Assembly: GCF_047495875.1 (NCBI RefSeq)
Contig: NC_092463.1
Location: forward strand, 5,703,557-5,767,556
Length of the DNA stretch: 64,000 bases
Direction: 5' to 3'
Origin: Pithys albifrons albifrons
Lineage: Eukaryota; Chordata; Aves; Passeriformes; Thamnophilidae
Shown: positions 59,501 to 64,000 of the stretch, piece after piece
Layout: each line of letters opens with the position of its first letter
Numbering within the stretch: the first letter of the stretch is position 1
Program-made: the position numbers and the translations under genes
The notes under the pieces: generated by a model
Databases searched by the model: none
The model's input: the letters and a program-made list of their open reading frames with translations, nothing else
What the model was told of the DNA's origin: nothing

Positions 59501-60822
59501 GAACATCTGACTAACCACTACAGATGACATGTTTTTTCCCTTTTTATCCTCTTCATGATCCATAAAGCAGGATTTTTCCAAAACAATTAATTTGGTTGCC
59601 AAACCCTTCTTAATTCTAAGGAGATTTAAAACTCATCTACTTGGAGTCTGTCTCATGGAGTTAGACCCACAACCGGATTACAAGCTATTCCATCATATGG
59701 CTGGTGTTAGCCCAGTTGCTGCTACGTGGTACATAATTGGACTGTTTAAAAAAGAAAAAAAAAGAAGGAAGACACATAAACCTCCAAGTCTTCTTTACAC
59801 TAAGCCCACTGGCACCTCTGCATTTTATTATTTGGGTTACTTTCTCCTCAAAATAAAAGCTCAGCAGCCTATGAGAAAGAGTTTTCAAGAACTTCTAAGT
59901 AACCCTGATATACAGCCCCCACAATTAATTCACTCTAAAGTAAAGGAGCCAATGAACAGCACTGGGCTTTCCAATCCTATAGCAAAATGGAGGTTTAAGT
60001 GGTAAAATGGTCCTTCTTTGTGTCTAGTCTTGGAGAGCATATGGCAAATTTCCACTTAACAACAGCCTTGGTTTGCAACACACACTAATTCCCATGTTAA
60101 TTCTTTTAATTATTGTGTATGTGTGTTTGTGCACACACAAGTCTCTGTGTTGTTTTCTTTCTTTAAAGAGAATCAGTGACCTTAAAAAGCTGAAGCAGAC
60201 TTAAATCCCAATTTACCCCTTTGAAACATCACTAACTTAGGGTTGGGGTCATGGTGATGGCTTTGTTCTCTCTGCTGGTGGTGCACAATGTTCTGTGCTT
60301 GACCTTTGCAAGCCAAGATAGGGCCAACAGTTAGATAATTACATAATGTCTTTACTGAGAGCCGTGGCCTTGGGCCACAGATGATTCAAGCATCCTGCAC
60401 AGAGCACGACCCCCACCTACCTAGCCTTTGTGCACATTGCTTTTGTGTGGGAACTGTAGTGCCCAGGGAACAAGGAAGAATGTCCCAAAGTCTTGTCCTG
60501 AGATGGCACTGGAAGTATTGTCTCTTCAGTGCACCCAAAGAGATGAACCCAGCAACAAACCAGTGCTCTCATTTGGTAACAGTTTTCTGATTGATCAAAC
60601 CTAAACCAATTCCAAAAACCAGAAGCTTGTGCCCTTTATCAGTCCCTTCACTCATTCTGTCCCCTTCTTGTTCTGTGACTGGACATGATATTGACAGCAC
60701 GAGATGCATCTTCTTTTTTTTCGTGTTGGCCTTTTATGTCTTTTATTTCTAAGGTTAAATATAACCTGAATTCATAACATTAACACAAACAAGAGCAACC
60801 TGGAATGACCTGATCACCTAAT
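59501..60822. other. Unique DNA, no confirmed gene
   Basis: A 137-codon plus-strand frame at 59592-60005 contains a lysine-rich stretch from an A-run and no known domain; probably chance. Confidence 0.5.
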
Positions 60823-61004
60823 ATGCACCACACTGGAAAAAGACATGAGGCAACCCAGGAATCTGAAAGAAATAATGAATCAGTTACAGAGAATGGAGTA
60901 GAAGAGGTGTTTGATGTGCAGCTTAGACAGATATTTGATGACAGAACAGGGTGCAGTCCAGATAATGTATCTGCCTGGGAAAACCCTACCCATTTTGCAA
61001 ACCG
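60823..61004 (+). CDS. Candidate first coding exon, unknown gene
   Basis: The ATG at 60823 follows an in-frame TGA 12 bases upstream and opens 60 codons plus two bases, up to a consensus donor (CCG|GTAAGT, 61005-61010). The peptide is acidic and polar, and its second half (EEVFDVQLRQIFDDRTGCSP, then SAWENPTHF) looks more like real protein than the AT-rich chance frames nearby. I do not recognise the family. There is no signal peptide or membrane segment. The start context (CTAATATGC) is weak, so this could be an exon of a lncRNA or a chance match to a donor. The next exon would lie to the right on the plus strand. Confidence 0.3.
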
Positions 61005-63589
61005 GTAAGTCAAAGAGACGCTGATGCATGTGAGGTTCAATCATTCAAGTTCCAACAGAGCAGCCCAATTTTTACTTACACTTGAATCATTTAACTGTTT
61101 AAAGTTTGTTGTGCAAGGAAATAAACTTCTTAAAGCTAGACATCTAAATTCAGATAGCACTTTAAAATTATTTTATTAAAAAAAAAAAAAAAGAAATGCA
61201 CTGGCATTAGATTTTCACCTTTGGGTTTCAGTTTTCCAGCTTGTAATAAAAATCCAAGGAGTCCTGTGTCTACTCTTGTCCCAGGAAAGGAGTTGCCCCA
61301 TAGTGCCTCTACCCCAGTGCTGATCCTCTTGAGAGAAGAAGGCTGAAGTGTGATTTTATGTTGAATTCCATCTTCTGAATCCAAGGTGAGATTTCTCTTC
61401 CCCATCTCCAACATGCAGCTTTGACCCTCTCCCTGCTGCTCTGCTCAGCAGTGTGTGGGATCTGTTTTGCCCTGACATAGAAAAACACAGGGAAATATTA
61501 TTATCCTTTCTTATCCTCACTCTCTCCAGGGCTCAGAGGGAATGTCCCTTCTTCAATTCCTTCTTTTTGTGCATATTTACCAACATTAAATAACAATACC
61601 CCTGGTTTGTTCAGCACGCTATATCATCTAGAACCAAACAAACTGCAGCATCTCCTAAAACACAAATTGTTTTTAAAAATCTCAGGCTGGCCAGCTGCTT
61701 GGAGCCTCCCAGCTAGGAATGCTGCCTTCAGAACCCACACTTGATGCTCCAGCATGGTCTCTGTGTCGCTCACCCATCTGTCCATCTGTCTGCATGGCGG
61801 GTTGCCAGCTCTCAAGTTGGCCTGATCTTTATCCAGGGTACCAAAGCAACACGGATTTGGACTTACAGTCTCAGTAACTGCAAGTGTCACTTCTTGTGCT
61901 CAAAGTCCCTCTGCAGTGACAGCATTCCCTTCCTTGCTAGACTGCTATCTCAGGTTGGTATTTCACTCCTATTGGCCTTTCGGCTCTCTTTCTGAAAGCA
62001 ACACAGGGATACTGATGCAGAGCTGTGAATATAAAATAATAGACACTGCATTTTTTATTCATCATTTTTATGTATCTAAACATGTTTTTTCCGCTTAGGA
62101 GTTACGTGTTGAGGTACATGAGCATGTAAGAAAATTCAAGTGTTGTATAGTAGGAAAACTCAATCAAAAAACTCCCATCAGTCTTACTGTGACAAGAATT
62201 TGCCCATAAAGGTAATTTTGCTAAAGCTGTTTTAAATTACGCAGGTTAGGACCCAAATTCCACCAAAATAAATGAATTTTTGCCAGAGACATTATCCATC
62301 ATGGTTCTGGAGACCAGTTTAAGGTTCTGAGCACAGTGAATGTGGTTTCGCAGTATTTTTCTTTCTATTGTGTAGTTCCATATATGAATGTTCTCACTGG
62401 AGTTGTTTTCTGATCCCATACAGCAACAGGCTTCTTGTTGGGGCCATCACAATTTATAAATTACTTCCAAAATCCCTGGCTCAGAAGCAGCTTGTTTTCT
62501 TTACAAATTCCTCATAATTTCAGTGAGCATATTTGCTTTGCAACCCTCACAAAGGCACTGCTTTTTTTGTCTGAGATCTGAGTATTTTATGTCCTGGATT
62601 GAGGAGAGCAAGTACCAGATTGTCACTGTAACTGTAATTTATCTCTCAGACAATTGTTATACAGCAAAACATAAAATTAAGTTTTTAATCTGGAAACAAT
62701 TTATTTAGGTTCTTGTTTTCTATGACAATTGGGATTATGCAGAATTGATTGTAACTCAGAGGAGAGATCTTATACTTTCTATCAATTAGCATTATAATTG
62801 CGCATTTACATTTAGAGCCTTTTTTCATTTAAATAAAATCTTTAAAAGGAGAAAGAGACCTATGGAAAGAAAACAGCAAGACGAGACTGACACATTTTCC
62901 ATGGGAAAATTGCTGTAAGGCAAAGCTTGCATCACTTCTGTGGATGCACCACTGTCATGACAGTAAGCAGAGGAGTCAGGGTTGGTTCAGGGAAGGTTTG
63001 CTGAGCACCACACAGGCAGTGAGACAGAGTGCAGGGACCTCCATGTCCCTCTGCACTCCAACCTGTGCCAGGGAAGAGCAATGGCTGGGACAGCAGGAGT
63101 GGGAGATGAGGGCAGGGCTCATTCCCAGACACCATCAGTTATTCTGGCAAACCAAACCAGTTACAAGAGTTCCGCAAGCTCATTGTACTCCCACCTGTGG
63201 GAAGAAGTGCTAAGTGAGACCACTTCAGCACTTCAGGAAATTTCTGAGTCACATACCAAAACCTTTCCATGCTTAACAGAAAATTCTTTAAAAAGTATCA
63301 CTGGTGGGCTGTGCTTTCTGCACAGGACAGGGTTGTAATTAGACATGGATAACTATTTCCAAATTTCCCTATTTTTATTCTTTCCATTTTTACAGGGTTG
63401 GTTTGTTTTAGCTTGCTAGTATGCTCTGTTCTTTTGTTGGCATAGGGTCTTGACGAGATTCTTCATCAGATTAAGCTTTAAGAGAAAACACATGCACAGT
63501 GTAGCTCACAGTTCCTTTGCTGCTTCTGTAGAGAAACAGCACAAAATCTGCAGAGGCACAGAGCCATCCTCAACCACCCTCATACTCAC
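61005..63589. other. Unique DNA, no gene recognised
   Basis: Contains a 15-base A run at about 61178 and scattered frames without domains. Confidence 0.5.
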
Positions 63590-63849
63590 GCCAGCATTCA
63601 GACTCTGTCAGTCTCCTTCAGGGGCAGTAATAACATTATAATGGGACCAGGAGACAAAACTGTCAAAATCTTTCCAAGACAATCTTCCAGGCTCATCAGC
63701 ATAGACAATCATTCCTTTCACTTCTGAGTAATAGGAAGATTTTAAGCAATATCTTTTGATTTGAGTTGGACTTGAAAAAATGACATAGCTGGGGGCCTTA
63801 TTTGAAAATGCAACGAGACTGAAATGTAAAGTGCAATTTCCCATGCAGT
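63590..63849 (-). CDS. Candidate internal exon, unknown gene, in-frame TGA
   Basis: On the minus strand a strong acceptor ('cctcattctccccacag') is followed by an open frame. It has a protein-like run including SYVIFSSPTQIKRYC, GMIVYADEPGRLSWKD and FDSFVSWSHYNVITAPEGD, and a consensus donor (GGC|GTGAGT) stands 260 bases after the acceptor. The frame reads TGC ATG GGA after two carried-over bases. A TGA at 63608-63610 interrupts it 21 bases before that donor. Three readings are possible: the protein ends here, with an intron in the 3' UTR; the TGA is a decayed CGA codon in a pseudogene; or another donor is used. The mix of aromatic and beta-type residues suggests an extracellular beta-rich domain, but that is a guess. 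No family recognised. Confidence 0.35.
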
Positions 63850-64000
63850 CTGTGGGGAGAATGAGGCACTTGTCCCAGTTCTCTTAATTGTCTCTGATTG
63901 CTGTTTGTGTAGCACAGTCACTTCCTCATCTTCAAAATCACCTTCAAGGGATCCAACATTTTTCACTTCACTGTTTTAAATCAAGAAGGGCTAAACATCC
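63850..64000. other. Presumed intron upstream of the candidate minus-strand exon
   Basis: Contains the acceptor pyrimidine tract at its left side. An overlapping frame (SLEGDFEDEEVTVLHKQQ on the minus strand) is also open but in a different phase. Confidence 0.4.

Noticed and set aside
59592..60005. 137-codon plus-strand frame
   Set aside because: Lysine run from an A-rich tract, no family features, no paired splice sites.
61624..61890. 88-codon minus-strand frame
   Set aside because: No domain recognised and no convincing acceptor; left as unassigned DNA.

Overview
This window looks like avian nuclear DNA, probably from a perching bird. It holds at least sixteen CR1 LINE copies on both strands, most of them cut at the 5' end and closing with the bird-type tail of repeated ATTCTATG. 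It also holds LTRs of kinds I associate with passerine endogenous retroviruses. CpG is sparse outside a few patches, and most of the 64 kb is AT-rich DNA with no recognisable gene. Nothing bacterial, viral-exogenous or CRISPR-like is present.

Layout. 1-1292: two CR1 copies on the minus strand. 1293-11518: mostly single-copy DNA with two plus-strand CR1 copies and small low-complexity tracts. 11519-13360: a mosaic in which one LTR with clean 5-bp duplications sits inside an older LTR, followed by a CR1 copy split by a 309-bp insert. 13361-17065: unique DNA with a 200-bp TTTTA-rich tract. 17066-17527: a broken, probably retrocopied ITPRIP-like (ITPRIPL1-type) pseudogene. 17528-24116: unique DNA, a TTA microsatellite, a 21-bp tandem repeat and a solo LTR. 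24408-26238: CR1 copies, one with a recognisable reverse-transcriptase domain. 26746-26961: the last coding exon, minus strand, of a Nudix hydrolase resembling NUDT14 (UDP-sugar diphosphatase). 26962-59000: long intergenic or intronic DNA with scattered CR1 copies and an ERVL-type LTR. 59000-64000: a block that keeps CpG sites, and two candidate coding exons of unknown identity, one on each strand.

The only features tied to known protein families are the NUDT14-like exon, the ITPRIP-like pseudogene and the CR1 reverse transcriptase. Earlier exons of the NUDT14-like gene should lie at higher coordinates, but I found no Nudix-box exon in the window. The other candidate exons rest on open frame plus splice-site quality only. 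All assignments come from reading by eye. No alignment, repeat masking or gene prediction was run, so repeat edges are good to about 5-20 bases unless a duplication fixes them.
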